From positions 1,193,001 through 1,257,000 of the forward strand of contig NZ_CP076448.1 in assembly GCF_019203965.1 (NCBI RefSeq): a DNA stretch of 64,000 nt, read 5' to 3'. The DNA comes from Elioraea tepida. GTDB lineage: Bacteria > Pseudomonadota > Alphaproteobacteria > Acetobacterales > Acetobacteraceae. Of the stretch, positions 7,981 to 19,834 are shown in pieces. The translations under genes were made by a program, and so were the position numbers. Every line of letters starts with the position of its first letter. Position 1 is the stretch's first letter. Below the pieces are notes generated by a model. The model was not told where the DNA came from. It did not search any database and saw nothing but the letters and a program-made list of their open reading frames with translations.

Positions 7981-9333
7981 ATGGCCGAGCACTACGACCT
8001 GATCATCCGCGGCGGCAGGGCCGTCCTGCCCTGGGGCGAGGCGGAGGCCGACCTCGGCGCCCGCAACGGGCGGATCGTCTCTCTTTCCGTCCCCGCCGGG
8101 GCGACGGCCGAGACGGTGCTCGACGCGCGCGGGCTTGCCGTCCTCCCTGGGCTGATTGATGCGCATGTGCACTTCCGCGAGCCGGGGAACGATTCGGTGG
8201 AGACGATCGCCACCGGAACGAAGGCCGCCGCACTCGGCGGGCTCGCCGCCGTCTTCGACATGCCGAACACGAGCCCCCCGATCGTCGACAGCGACACGCT
8301 CGCCTGGAAGCGCCGGCATATCGAGGGGCGGGCCTTCGTCGACATCGGCCTCTACGTGGGCGCAACGAAGGCCAATATCGAGTCGCTCGCGTTGCTCGAA
8401 GTCGAGCCCGGCGTGTGCGCCATCAAGGTGTTCGCGGGCTCCTCGACCGGCGACCTCCTCGTCGAGGACGATGCGAGCCTCGAACGGGTGATGCGCTCAG
8501 GATTCCGGCGCGTCGCCTACCACAGCGAGGACGAGTACCGGCTTCGGGAGCGCGCACCGCTCTTCAAGCTGGGGGACCCGCATCTCCGCCACGCCGAATG
8601 GCGCGATGTCGAGACGGCCTTCCTCGGCACGCGCCGACTGATGGCGCTCGCCCGACGCACCGGCCGGCGCGCCCATATCCTGCATGTCTCGACGGCGGAG
8701 GAGCTCGCCTACCTGCGCGACCTCCGCGACATCGCGACCGTCGAGGTGCTGGTGAACCACCTGACCCAAGTGGCGCCGGAGGTCTACGAGACGCTCGGCG
8801 GCTTCGGGGTGATGAACCCGCCGATCCGCGACCGTCGCCACTACGAGGCCGCCTGGGCGGCGGTCGCCGACGGGACGGTGGACGTGGTCGCCTCCGACCA
8901 TGCGCCGCATCCGAAGGAGGCGAAGCTCAAGCTCTGGCCGCAGTGCCCGGCGGGGCTGACGGGGGTGCAGACGATCGTTCCCGTGATGCTCGACCATGTG
9001 AATGCTGGCCGCCTGACGCTCCCGCGTCTGGCCGACCTGATGTGCGCCGGCCCCGCGCGCGTCTACGGCGTGGTCGGCAAGGGGCGGATCGCGGCGGGCT
9101 ATGACGCCGACTTCACGCTCGTCGACATGAAGGCGGAACGGACCATCACGAATGACTGGATCGTCTCGCCCTGCGGCTGGACGCCGTTCGACGGGGTGCG
9201 GGTGCGCGGCTGGCCGGTCGCGACCGTGGTGCGGGGGAAGGTGGTGATGCGCGAGGGGGAGCTCATCGGCGAGCCCTCGGGAAGGCTCGTCAGGTTCGGC
9301 GACACGCTTCGGCGCGCGGCGGAGGCGGCCTGA
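7981..9333 (+). CDS. pyrC: Dihydroorotase (PyrC-type amidohydrolase)
   Basis: A 450-residue amidohydrolase. It has the metal-binding DAHVHFREPG, the FDMPNTSP strand, a lysine in IKVFAGSSTGDLL, HILHVST, and DVVASDHAPH with the catalytic Asp. These are the landmarks of class I dihydroorotase, which converts carbamoyl-aspartate to dihydroorotate in pyrimidine synthesis. Allantoinase is the closest alternative, but the SSTGDLL and SDHAPH contexts favour dihydroorotase. ATG 7981 follows the asnB stop by 17 bases with a GGGGAAG site, so it may share that transcript. It converges with odhB. Confidence 0.85.
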   Translation: MAEHYDLIIRGGRAVLPWGEAEADLGARNGRIVSLSVPAGATAETVLDARGLAVLPGLIDAHVHFREPGNDSVETIATGTKAAALGGLAAVFDMPNTSPPIVDSDTLAWKRRHIEGRAFVDIGLYVGATKANIESLALLEVEPGVCAIKVFAGSSTGDLLVEDDASLERVMRSGFRRVAYHSEDEYRLRERAPLFKLGDPHLRHAEWRDVETAFLGTRRLMALARRTGRRAHILHVSTAEELAYLRDLRDIATVEVLVNHLTQVAPEVYETLGGFGVMNPPIRDRRHYEAAWAAVADGTVDVVASDHAPHPKEAKLKLWPQCPAGLTGVQTIVPVMLDHVNAGRLTLPRLADLMCAGPARVYGVVGKGRIAAGYDADFTLVDMKAERTITNDWIVSPCGWTPFDGVRVRGWPVATVVRGKVVMREGELIGEPSGRLVRFGDTLRRAAEAA

Positions 9334-9437
9334 GGCTCGGGCGCGTCCCGCCCCCACCCCTCTCCCCCTGCGGCGGCTCGACGGATCGTCTCGCCTGCCC
9401 TCGTTCCGCGCCCTGGCGCGCCGCTGCGCGCGCGGCG

Positions 9438-10697
9438 TCAGACCTCGAGCAGCAGGCGCTCCGGCGCCTCGATCGCCTCCTTGATGCGCACGAGCGTGCT
9501 CACCGCCTCGCGGCCGTCAATGATGCGGTGGTCGTAGGAGAGGGCGACATACATCATCGGCCGGATCTCGACCTTTCCGGCCACCGCCACCGGCCGGTCC
9601 TCGATCTTGTGCATGCCGAGGATGGCCGACTGCGGAGGGTTGAGGATCGGGGTGGAGAGGAGCGAGCCGAACACCCCGCCGTTGGTGATCGAGAACGTTC
9701 CGCCCGCCATGTCCTCGAGCGTGAGCGTGCCGTCGCGCGCCCTTCGGCCGAACTCGGCGATCGCCCGCTCGATCTCGGCGATCGAGAGCGTCTCGGCGTT
9801 GCGCAGCACCGGCACGACGAGGCCCGAAGGCGCGGAGACGGCGATGCCGATGTCGATGTAGTCGTGGAAGACGATCTCCTCGCCCTCGATCGCGGCGTTG
9901 ACGGCCGGGAACTCGCGTAAGGCCGCCACGCAGGCCTTGACGAAGAAGCCCATCAGCCCGAGGCGCACGCCGTGCCGCTTCTCGAACGGCTCGCGGTAGC
10001 GCGCCCGAAGCGCTATCACCGCCGACATGTCGATCTCGTTGAAGGTGGTGAGGATGGCGGCGGTGTTTTGCGCCTCCTTCAGCCGCCGCGCGATGGTCTG
10101 CCGAAGCCGGGTCATCCTCTGCCGGCGCACCGTGCGCGCCCCGGGCGCGGCAGGAGCGGGGGCGGGAGCGGGGGTGGGGGTGGGGGCAGGCGCGAGAGCG
10201 GGCGCGGGTTTCGGCGCCGGCACGGGCGCGGCGACGGGAGAGGGGCGCGGCGTCGCCCCACCCTCGATCACCTTCAGCACGTCCGCCTTGGTGACCTGCC
10301 CCGCCTTGCCGGTTCCGGTGACGGAGCCCGAGGCGAGGCCAGCCTCCGCCATGAGCTTCGCCGCGGCAGGAAGCGGCGGGCGGGCCTCGGCAGCGGCCGG
10401 AGCGGGCGCGGCAGCAACCGCCGCGGAAGGCGACGCAGGCTTCGCCGCCACCGACGCCGCGCCGGCGGCGATTGTGCCCAGCACGGCGCCGACCTCGACC
10501 TCGGCTCCTTCGGCAGCGACCACGCTCTCGACCACCCCGGCGGCCGGGCTCGGCACCTCCACCGTCACCTTGTCCGTCTCGAGCTCGACCACGGGCTCGT
10601 CCGCCGCCACCGCCTCGCCCGGCTTCTTCATCCAGCGCGCGACGGTTGCGGAGGCGACACTCTCACCGAGAGCGGGAACCTTGATCTCGACCGACAT
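9438..10697 (-). CDS. odhB: 2-oxoglutarate dehydrogenase E2, dihydrolipoyl succinyltransferase
   Basis: A 419-residue E2 subunit. A single lipoyl domain comes first (Lys43 in ETDKVTVEV), then a peripheral-subunit-binding domain ([20 protein letters not shown]). A long Ala-Pro linker at about residues 165-200 follows, and then the acyltransferase core with the catalytic HRIIDG. It transfers succinyl from lipoate to CoA in the TCA cycle. The start at 10697 gives [13 protein letters not shown] and is preceded by GGGGGAG. The E1 gene lies upstream on the same strand, separated by an unrelated hydrolase gene. No E3 gene is in the window. Confidence 0.95.
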   Translation of the reverse strand: MSVEIKVPALGESVASATVARWMKKPGEAVAADEPVVELETDKVTVEVPSPAAGVVESVVAAEGAEVEVGAVLGTIAAGAASVAAKPASPSAAVAAAPAPAAAEARPPLPAAAKLMAEAGLASGSVTGTGKAGQVTKADVLKVIEGGATPRPSPVAAPVPAPKPAPALAPAPTPTPAPAPAPAAPGARTVRRQRMTRLRQTIARRLKEAQNTAAILTTFNEIDMSAVIALRARYREPFEKRHGVRLGLMGFFVKACVAALREFPAVNAAIEGEEIVFHDYIDIGIAVSAPSGLVVPVLRNAETLSIAEIERAIAEFGRRARDGTLTLEDMAGGTFSITNGGVFGSLLSTPILNPPQSAILGMHKIEDRPVAVAGKVEIRPMMYVALSYDHRIIDGREAVSTLVRIKEAIEAPERLLLEV

Positions 10698-10797
10698 CGC
10701 CTCTCCCCCTTTGGTTCGGACCGCCGCAATAGAGGCGTGGCGAGCTGCGGAAGGCAATCGTGCATCTCGCTGGTCCCGCGTGCCCGCCGGGCCGGGA

Positions 10798-11805
10798 TCA
10801 GCGCAAGCCGGCTGGCGGAGAGGGCGTCAGGACGGTGGCGAAGAAGTCGCGCACCCGTCGCACCGAATCCCGTGCTGCCTCTTCGTTCCGCACGACCCGA
10901 ACAGGCCCGCCACGGCCGCCCGCTGCCGCCGGATCGAAAAACGTCACCTCACCCTGCCGCAGCCGGTCCCAGGCGTGGGTGACCCCGTCATAGACGTGCA
11001 GGAGAACCAGTGCACCCGATTGCGGACTCGTGCGGCCGCCGAAGGCATCGCGACAGTCCTGTCCGTCGGGTCGCGTGTCGTAATCCTCGATCCCGGCGGC
11101 AAGAACGAGAATGGGCATGAGCGGCCAGCGTCCCGTGACGACGCGATGGGAGGCCGTACCAGGAACCGCGAAGGCCCAGCACACGGGATAGAGAGACGCG
11201 ACCCCCTTGAACCAGACGTCCGGCTTCGGGAAAGCCGAACGCACCTCAGGCGAGGCCAGGAGCAGTCCCATCACGGCGCCCCAGGACTGACCCATCACGC
11301 CGATCCGATCGCGGTCGATCATCGGGTGCGCGGCGAGGAACTCCAAGGCGCCAACCGCGTCGGCGATGGTGTGGAAGGTGGAACGTGGTCTCGCCCTGGA
11401 CAGGTCGACACCCGGAAGCACACCCCTTGGTCCCCACATGTCGATTTGCAGCGCTGCGATCCCGGCCTCACGCAGGGCCTGAACGTAAGGCGTCGCCCTG
11501 CCGTCTATGCCGGCGGTCGAATGCAGCACGACGACAGCCGGGAACGGGCCCGCGCCCGGCGGCAGTGTCAAGGCCCCGCCGATGACACGCGGCGCTTCGG
11601 GGATTCGTCCATCCGGTTGGACTGGCGATCTGAGGCTCTGGCGTGGGTTGATGGTCAGGATCTCGACAAGCGTGCTCTCGGCAGGCAGGCGCTCAGGGGA
11701 TAGCCAGGGCGACCGAAGCGGCTCGACCTGCCCCGGGCCACCCTCCTGGCCAGGACCAGTGCACGCCGTGAAGGCGAGCAAAGCTGAGAGAACCCACCGC
11801 CTCAT
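10798..11805 (-). CDS. Dienelactone-hydrolase-like lipoprotein
   Basis: A 335-residue alpha/beta hydrolase. The N-terminus [15 protein letters not shown] is a signal peptide with a loose lipobox and Cys15, so it is probably lipid-anchored. The nucleophile elbow is MGQSWGAV with serine, unlike the cysteine of true dienelactone hydrolase. A later Asp (GIEDYDTR) and His (GVTHAWD) complete a plausible triad. The substrate is unknown. It sits between odhA and odhB on the same strand, 100 bases from odhB and 120 from odhA. It breaks the usual adjacency of these two genes, so it may be an insertion in the operon. Confidence 0.75.
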   Translation of the reverse strand: MRRWVLSALLAFTACTGPGQEGGPGQVEPLRSPWLSPERLPAESTLVEILTINPRQSLRSPVQPDGRIPEAPRVIGGALTLPPGAGPFPAVVVLHSTAGIDGRATPYVQALREAGIAALQIDMWGPRGVLPGVDLSRARPRSTFHTIADAVGALEFLAAHPMIDRDRIGVMGQSWGAVMGLLLASPEVRSAFPKPDVWFKGVASLYPVCWAFAVPGTASHRVVTGRWPLMPILVLAAGIEDYDTRPDGQDCRDAFGGRTSPQSGALVLLHVYDGVTHAWDRLRQGEVTFFDPAAAGGRGGPVRVVRNEEAARDSVRRVRDFFATVLTPSPPAGLR

Positions 11806-11925
11806 GTCCGTGGTTCAATGTTTTGACGACCGCGAAAACCGTGCGAGGTCTTGCACGATCCTCTCCGGCAACGAAAGACGTCAGTCGCGGTGAGCTGGGG
11901 CACCGGCGTAGGGTGACGCCACGCC

Positions 11926-14748
<2,823 letters not shown>

Positions 14749-15048
14749 CCCGTTCGACTTCCGGCCGTCGCAGGGCCGGCCCCTTGCCTGATGACGTTCC
14801 ACCCCACGGGGCTCTCGCGCGCGCGGAGACTACACCGCTCCCACGCCGCCGTCTCGCGGAAGCCTCGCCGCCGCGGTGGCTAGATACCCTATCCGGCCAG
14901 GGCGTCGGCATGCGCGGCGCGGCGCGCGTGTCATGCGCCCTGCACATGGATGGGCCGACCGCCCTGCCGGGCGGACAACGCCGGGCGGGCGTGACAGGCA
15001 TCGCCGGCGCGTCACACTGCGTGTGCTGCGCGACGGGAGGGGAGCGGG
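14749..15048. other. 300-bp divergent intergenic region
   Basis: This gap separates odhA (minus) from the FAH-family gene (plus), so it must hold both promoters. The only compositional break is an A/T-rich patch at 14881-14893 (TAGATACCCTATC), which could be a -10 region on either strand. I see no matching -35 element. A GGGAGGGGAGC run at 15035-15047 is the ribosome-binding site of the plus-strand gene. No small gene or RNA is supported. Confidence 0.4.
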
Positions 15049-15957
15049 ATGACGACACGACTCGCGACGATCGAGGCGAACGGGCCAAGCCTGGTGGCTC
15101 TGGTGCGCGACGACGGCTCAGCGCTCGACGGGCTGGCCGCCGCCCGCGCCGCGGGCCTCGACCCTGCGCCGCTTTCCGACATGGTCGAGACCATCCGCGC
15201 CTGGGCATCGGTGGGCCCGGGCTTGCGCGCCGCGGCGGCCGACCCGCCCCCCGGCGCGGTGCTGCCGCGCGGCAGCTTCCGCCTGCTCGCGCCGATCCCG
15301 CGCCCGCGCAAGAACGTCTTCTGCGTCGGGCGGAACGACATCGAGCACGTGGCGGAAGGAGACCGAGTCGCCGGCCGCGAGACCGAGGTGCCGAAGTACC
15401 CGCAGTTCTTCACCAAGCCCCCGACCGCCGTGATCGGGCCGGACGAGACCGTCCCCTCCTACGCCGCGATCACCCGGCTGCTCGACGACGAGGTCGAGCT
15501 TGCCCTCGTGATCGGCCTCAGCGCCCGCGACATTCCGCCCGAGCGGGCGTTCGCCCACGTGTTCGGCGACACCATCGTCAATGACATCGCCGCCCGCGAC
15601 CTGCAGCGCCGGCACGGGCAGTGGTTCAAGGGCAAGGGGCTCGACCGTTCCTGCCCGATGGGACCGTGGATCGTTCCGGCGGACGAGATCCCCTCTCCGC
15701 CAGACCTTGCGATCTCGCTCACCGTCAACGGCGAGACGCGGCAGTCGAGCCGTACGAGCCAGCTGATCTTCGACATCCCGACCATCATCTCGCTCCTATC
15801 GCAGGGCCTGACCCTCGAGACAGGGGATGTGATCGCCACCGGAACGCCCTCCGGGGTGGGCTATGCGATGACGCCGCCGCGCGCGCTCGGCCCGGGCGAC
15901 GTGGTGGAGGCAGCCGTGGAGGGAGCCGGCACGCTGCGCACCACCATCGTCGCCTGA
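15049..15957 (+). CDS. Fumarylacetoacetate-hydrolase-family protein
   Basis: A 302-residue FAH-fold protein. FCVGRNDIEH and PKYPQFFTKPPTAVIGP form the usual substrate-loop region. Metal ligands fall in DDEVELALVIG, and the end has ETGDVIATGTPSGVG. The fold covers acylpyruvate hydrolases, 2-hydroxyhepta-diene-dioate isomerases and oxaloacetate decarboxylases, all Mg-dependent enzymes acting on beta-diketo or 2-keto acids. The exact reaction is not readable from the sequence. It stands alone on the plus strand and converges with the DUF2155 gene. Confidence 0.82.
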   Translation: MTTRLATIEANGPSLVALVRDDGSALDGLAAARAAGLDPAPLSDMVETIRAWASVGPGLRAAAADPPPGAVLPRGSFRLLAPIPRPRKNVFCVGRNDIEHVAEGDRVAGRETEVPKYPQFFTKPPTAVIGPDETVPSYAAITRLLDDEVELALVIGLSARDIPPERAFAHVFGDTIVNDIAARDLQRRHGQWFKGKGLDRSCPMGPWIVPADEIPSPPDLAISLTVNGETRQSSRTSQLIFDIPTIISLLSQGLTLETGDVIATGTPSGVGYAMTPPRALGPGDVVEAAVEGAGTLRTTIVA

Positions 15958-15976
15958 GCGCGGAAAAACGGGGGCC

Positions 15977-16354
15977 TCAGCGGCAGGCGAGCACGCGCAG
16001 GTCGTAGACCGGGTGTTCGAGCATGTTGAGCCCGGGGGAGGCTGCGAACATCCAGCCCCGGAACGGCACCTCCGGCGCGCCGGGACGGGTGTCGCGCACC
16101 TCGAGCCAGGCGGCCGCGTCTGGAGGGTCGTCGGGCGGGCGCCGGTGGCAGGCGCCGACGCGGATCAGGAGCGTGCCGAAGCGCACCGGCTGATCGAGGG
16201 GCACCTCCAGCACGACGATCCGCGCCGTCACCTTGTCGAGCGCTTGGAGCTCCGCTGTCCGGCCGGGGATCCAGGCGGCGGCCGACTGCGCCAATGCAGG
16301 CCGGGCGGCGAGGCAGAGGCAGAGCAGGGCGGACAGCGCGACCCGTCGGATCAT
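15977..16354 (-). CDS. DUF2155 exported protein
   Basis: A 125-residue protein with a cleavable signal peptide (ALSALLCLCLAARPALA). A compact domain follows, with LDKVTARI, GTLLIRVGAC and FRGWMFAASPGLNMLEHPVYDLRVLAC. This closely matches DUF2155, restricted mostly to alphaproteobacteria. It is periplasmic, of unknown function, and has three cysteines after the signal peptide. It is the last gene of a minus-strand group with an NDUFA12-like gene and mlaD, a conserved neighbourhood in this class, which hints at an envelope role. Confidence 0.85.
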   Translation of the reverse strand: MIRRVALSALLCLCLAARPALAQSAAAWIPGRTAELQALDKVTARIVVLEVPLDQPVRFGTLLIRVGACHRRPPDDPPDAAAWLEVRDTRPGAPEVPFRGWMFAASPGLNMLEHPVYDLRVLACR

Positions 16355-16373
16355 CGGCGCAGCGGCGCGGCGC

Positions 16374-16601
16374 TCAGCCCTCGCCAGGGCCCCTTAGGCC
16401 GGCGACGAGATCGGCCAGCATCCGCCGCAGCGCGGCTGGGTCCACCCCCATCAGCACCGCATCCTCGAAGGTGTCGCGCAGCACGGCCTCCGCCTCGGCC
16501 CAGTTCTCCTCGAGGACCTTGAGCTTCTCCCGGCAGGAGACGGGTGTCCCGTCCGGCTGCAGCCAGCGACGCACGCCGACCTTGGTGCCTTCACCTGCCA
16601 T
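16374..16601 (-). CDS. Small hypothetical protein (75 aa)
   Basis: A 75-residue acidic protein starting MAGEGTKVGVRRWLQPDGTP. It shows helical, charged character and no membrane segment. The ATG at 16601 lies just past the mlaD stop at 16604-16606, so it is probably coupled to mlaD. It does not match a family I recognise. The tight placement between mlaD and the DUF2155 gene, normal codon use and the lack of a better reading frame support it being real. Function unknown. Confidence 0.55.
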   Translation of the reverse strand: MAGEGTKVGVRRWLQPDGTPVSCREKLKVLEENWAEAEAVLRDTFEDAVLMGVDPAALRRMLADLVAGLRGPGEG

Positions 16602-16603
16602 GC

Positions 16604-17140
16604 TCAGCCGCCGGGCCGGGCCTGACCCTGCCCTTCGCCCCCCTGGCCCGCTCCTCCCAGTGTGCCCTGGCCCTGCTTCTGCAGCGCGGAGACGAGGTCC
16701 GTCACCGAGAAGATGAACCGCCCAAGCAGCGCCTCGAGGCTGATCGCCGCCTGGGTGGCCTCGATCGTGCCGCCGTCGCGAATCATCCGCTCCGACCCGC
16801 CCGGAACGAGAGCGATGTAGCGTCCGCCGAGCAGGCCTTCGGAGGTGATCTCGGCCGAGGTGTCGACGGGCAGCCTGATCTTCGGATCGATCCGCATCGT
16901 CACCACCGCGAGATAGGTCTCGGGGTCGATCCGCTGATCGACCACCTGGCCGATCTTGACGCCGGAGAGACGCACATCCGCCCCGGCGGCAAGGCCGTCG
17001 ATACGGTCGAACTTGGCAACGACCGTGTAACCCTGGGTGACGCTGCGGCCCGAATGGCTGACGGCGTAAAAGAGGAAAACGGCGGCCACGCCGAGCACGA
17101 TTGCGCCCGCGATGATCTCGGCGATGCTCCTGCTTTTCAT
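16604..17140 (-). CDS. mlaD: MlaD, outer-membrane lipid asymmetry protein
   Basis: A 178-residue MCE-domain protein. One N-terminal membrane anchor (IIAGAIVLGVAAVFLFYAV) is followed by the MCE core with IDGLAAGADVRLSGVKIGQV and EGLLGGRYIALVPGG. A hydrophobic helix (SLEALLGRFIFSV) and a Gly/Gln-rich tail follow. MlaD hexamers bind the MlaFE ABC transporter and carry phospholipid between membranes. mlaE and mlaF are not in the window. It lies between the NDUFA12-like gene and the 75-residue gene, all on the minus strand. Confidence 0.9.
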   Translation of the reverse strand: MKSRSIAEIIAGAIVLGVAAVFLFYAVSHSGRSVTQGYTVVAKFDRIDGLAAGADVRLSGVKIGQVVDQRIDPETYLAVVTMRIDPKIRLPVDTSAEITSEGLLGGRYIALVPGGSERMIRDGGTIEATQAAISLEALLGRFIFSVTDLVSALQKQGQGTLGGAGQGGEGQGQARPGG

Positions 17141-17152
17141 GGCCCGGTCCCT

Positions 17153-17545
17153 TCACCGCCGCGGCGACGCACCCTCCGCTTCCGGCCCAGCCTCGGCCTC
17201 GGGTGTCCAGGCCTCGTAGTCGCCGGTCGCACGCTGACGCCGTCCGCCTTCGAGGTCATGGCCCGGTGGCCGGTAGGCCAACGGCGTGCCGGTGAGGTTC
17301 GGCTGATGCTCCTTCTGCCAGGGATAGAGCTTGACCTCGGGCAGGGGGGCGTCGGTCGTATAGTGCAGCCAGGCATGCCATTCGGGCGGAACCTCTGAGG
17401 CATCGACGTTGCGCGCGTAGATCACCCAGCGGCGCCGGCGCATCCCGGGCCTCGGGCGACGCTCCTCGTAGTAGACATTGCCGAAGCGGTCGCGGCCAAC
17501 CTCGCGGCCGCGCAGCCTCGTGAACAGGCGTGTGCCGATGGTCAT
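17153..17545 (-). CDS. NDUFA12-family complex I accessory subunit
   Basis: A 130-residue protein. GREVGRDRFGNVYYEER, RRRRWVIYAR and PPEWHAWLHYTTD are the signature of NDUFA12/B17.2, an accessory subunit of respiratory complex I found in alphaproteobacteria and mitochondria. The C-terminal YRPPGHDLEGGRR is also typical. ATG 17545 gives MTIGTRLFTRLRG; frames further upstream lack conserved residues. It starts the group NDUFA12, mlaD, 75-aa gene, DUF2155. Confidence 0.88.
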   Translation of the reverse strand: MTIGTRLFTRLRGREVGRDRFGNVYYEERRPRPGMRRRRWVIYARNVDASEVPPEWHAWLHYTTDAPLPEVKLYPWQKEHQPNLTGTPLAYRPPGHDLEGGRRQRATGDYEAWTPEAEAGPEAEGASPRR

Positions 17546-17732
17546 CCCTCCGCCTTTGGGATTTGGCGCGGCGGACCATCGCACGCGCCCCGCCGCCCAG
17601 TCCAGCCACGCTCGGCCCCGCCCGCCTTGCCCCACCGCATCTGGTGGGAGCCTTAAGCGCAGCCCCCAAGATATGCTTTCCGTGACGCAGATGCCACGTT
17701 AGGATCATGGCCTCTCGGACGGAGGGGAAGCG

Positions 17733-19166
17733 ATGGCGCGGCCCGGCGGGCCATCCGGACGGCAGAGCGGTCACCACGCCGAGCTCTGGGCGGGTTTCGC
17801 CTGGACACGGCATGAGGTCGCGGTCGAGGACGCGGCCGAGGACGGGGCGCAGCGCACCATGTTCCCGCGCATCGTGTCCCTTCCCGCAGCTTATGGGCAT
17901 GCCGGAGCCGAGGCCTTCGTGTCGCTCGCTCCCGGCGCGGCCACGCTTGCTGACGCGGTCGAGCCGCTGTTGCGCTCCTGGCGCCGGGCGGGGCTCGCGC
18001 GCGGCGTCCTGCCGGGGCCGGAGGAGGCGGAAGGTCTCTTGGACGCGCTCAGGCTCCAGCTCGCGACTGCCCGCGGCGCCCCGGACGCGGCTCTCTGGCA
18101 CGGCGTGCGGGGGGCCGAGCCGCGCTGGGTGATCGACCTCGCCGCCTTCGTCGAGCCCTCCCAGGATGTCGCCACCGCCGCGCTCGCCCGCGCTGTGGCT
18201 CAGGCGATGACGGCGCTCGAGCTCGCCGGACCGCACGGGCCGGCCCGGGCGGTCGCCGTGGTGCCCGTGAACCTCGCCGCTGCCCTGATGGCCGCCGGCC
18301 TCCCCTATGCCGAACCGGAAGGCCGTGCGACCGCCGCCGCCATCCTCGGCCTAGTCCTTGGAACCGCCGTCGAGGCCTCCGCTTCGCTCGCCCGGCGCCT
18401 CTCCCCCTGCCCCGCCTGGGTCGAGCGTCGCGGCTCGGTTCTCGCCGCGCTCGAGTCCCTGTTCGACCGGATCCCCCCGGGCGCCCCGGCACCCCTCGCA
18501 GCCGAAGCCGCGGCCGCGCTCGACCGCGGCCTCGCGGCCGCCCGGCGGCACGGCTTGAGACAGCTTGGCCTCGTCGCGCTCGGGGGGCCGGGGCCGGTCG
18601 AGCGCCTGCTCGGCGCCGACAGCGTCGGGGCCGAGCCCGTGCCGTCCCTCGTCCGCCACGAGGAAGGGGAGGCGCGGCGGCTGATCCGCAGCCTGATCCG
18701 CCCTGCCCAGCGGGCGATCGCCGCGCTCGGCCTGCCGCCCGGGGAGGAACGTGCGGCGGTGGCCGCCATCGCCGGCCACGGAACGCTCGCAGGTGCCCCG
18801 CAGCAGGCTCTCGAGGCCCTCGTCGCGGCGGGGATCGACCCGGTCGCGCTCGACCGCCATCTCGCCGGGTCCGTCTCGCTCGCCCACGCCGTCGCTCTCG
18901 CCGATCCCGATTCCCCCTTTCCCGAGGGACCGATCTTTGACGCGCTCGAGCGTCATGCGATCGGCACCGGCTTGGCGGAGGACGCACCGCACCTTCCCGA
19001 CGCCGTCCGCAAGGCCCTCGCCACGGGCGCCTCGCCGGCGGCGCGGGCGGCGATGGCCCAGGCGGTCGCCCCCTTCCTCGGCCTCGGCCTCGCCGACAGC
19101 ACACGCACCGCGCGCCGCCGCCCCGCCCGGGCCCCCGCTCCGCAGAAGCTCGCCGCCGCGAGCTAG
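17733..19166 (+). CDS. Degenerate class II ribonucleotide-reductase (NrdJ)-like protein
   Basis: A 477-residue protein I read as a shrunken relative of the B12-dependent reductase NrdJ. The N-terminal third follows NrdJ, including RGAPDAALWHGV where NrdJ has the A-x-P-N-S-P-Q-W-F-N-T-G segment. Residues 348-356 (GHGTLAGAP), followed by a helix with VAAGID, match the NrdJ C-terminal repeat G-H-G-T-L-x-G-A-P. The long ten-stranded barrel in between is mostly gone, and Cys226 is the only cysteine, so the catalytic and CxxC cysteines are absent. It cannot reduce ribonucleotides. A regulatory or structural role is inference. It stands alone on the plus strand, divergent from the NDUFA12 gene. Confidence 0.5.
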   Translation: MARPGGPSGRQSGHHAELWAGFAWTRHEVAVEDAAEDGAQRTMFPRIVSLPAAYGHAGAEAFVSLAPGAATLADAVEPLLRSWRRAGLARGVLPGPEEAEGLLDALRLQLATARGAPDAALWHGVRGAEPRWVIDLAAFVEPSQDVATAALARAVAQAMTALELAGPHGPARAVAVVPVNLAAALMAAGLPYAEPEGRATAAAILGLVLGTAVEASASLARRLSPCPAWVERRGSVLAALESLFDRIPPGAPAPLAAEAAAALDRGLAAARRHGLRQLGLVALGGPGPVERLLGADSVGAEPVPSLVRHEEGEARRLIRSLIRPAQRAIAALGLPPGEERAAVAAIAGHGTLAGAPQQALEALVAAGIDPVALDRHLAGSVSLAHAVALADPDSPFPEGPIFDALERHAIGTGLAEDAPHLPDAVRKALATGASPAARAAMAQAVAPFLGLGLADSTRTARRRPARAPAPQKLAAAS

Positions 19167-19328
19167 CCGGGAGCTCGAGGTCGCGGCTGCCGGCATCGGC
19201 CCGCGCTCGCCCTGCGTTCGCCCCTCTCTGCCTCGCCCTGGCGGGCCGCCCGTCGCGGCGGCCGGATTCCCGCCTACGTCGATCTGCTTTAGCGTCTCGG
19301 CGGCACAGAACGCGGAGGAGATCGGGCG

Positions 19329-19796
19329 ATGGCCGGACGGATCGAGGCGAGACTTGCGGAACTCGGGTTGACGCTTCCGCCGGCGGCAAAGCCGATCGCG
19401 ACCTACGTTCCCTTCGCCGTCACGGGGAAGCTCGTCGTCGTCTCCGGGCAGCTGCCGCTCAAGGACGGGGTGCTCGCCGTCACCGGCAAGCTCGGCGAGA
19501 CCGTCTCGGTCGATCAGGGGCAGGAGAGCACGCGGCTCTGCTTCCTCAACGTTCTTGCGCAGCTTCGCGAGGCGGCGGGCGGCGATCTCGACCGGGTGAA
19601 GCAGGTGCTTCGCCTCGGCGGGTTCATCGCCTCCGCCCCGGGCTTCACCCAGCAGGCGCTGGTGATGAACGGCGCCTCAGACCTCTCTGTCGCGGTGTTC
19701 GGCGAGGCGGGGCGGCATGCGCGCACGACGATCGGCGTGCCGGTGCTTCCCGCCGATGCGGCCACCGAGGTGGAGGCGCTCGTCGAGCTCTACTGA
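19329..19796 (+). CDS. RidA-family (YjgF) protein
   Basis: A 155-residue protein of the YjgF/YER057c/UK114 superfamily. LVVVSGQLPLKDG, GFTQQALVMNGASDL and GRHARTTIGVPVLP (with the family arginine) are present. RidA proper deaminates reactive enamines. This longer variant belongs to a subgroup whose substrate is unknown. ATG 19329 has GGAGGAG immediately upstream. It precedes the FemAB-like gene by 38 bases. Confidence 0.85.
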   Translation: MAGRIEARLAELGLTLPPAAKPIATYVPFAVTGKLVVVSGQLPLKDGVLAVTGKLGETVSVDQGQESTRLCFLNVLAQLREAAGGDLDRVKQVLRLGGFIASAPGFTQQALVMNGASDLSVAVFGEAGRHARTTIGVPVLPADAATEVEALVELY

Positions 19797-19834
19797 CCGC
19801 TTGGCGGGCGGCAGCGCCGGGCCACATCGGCGGC

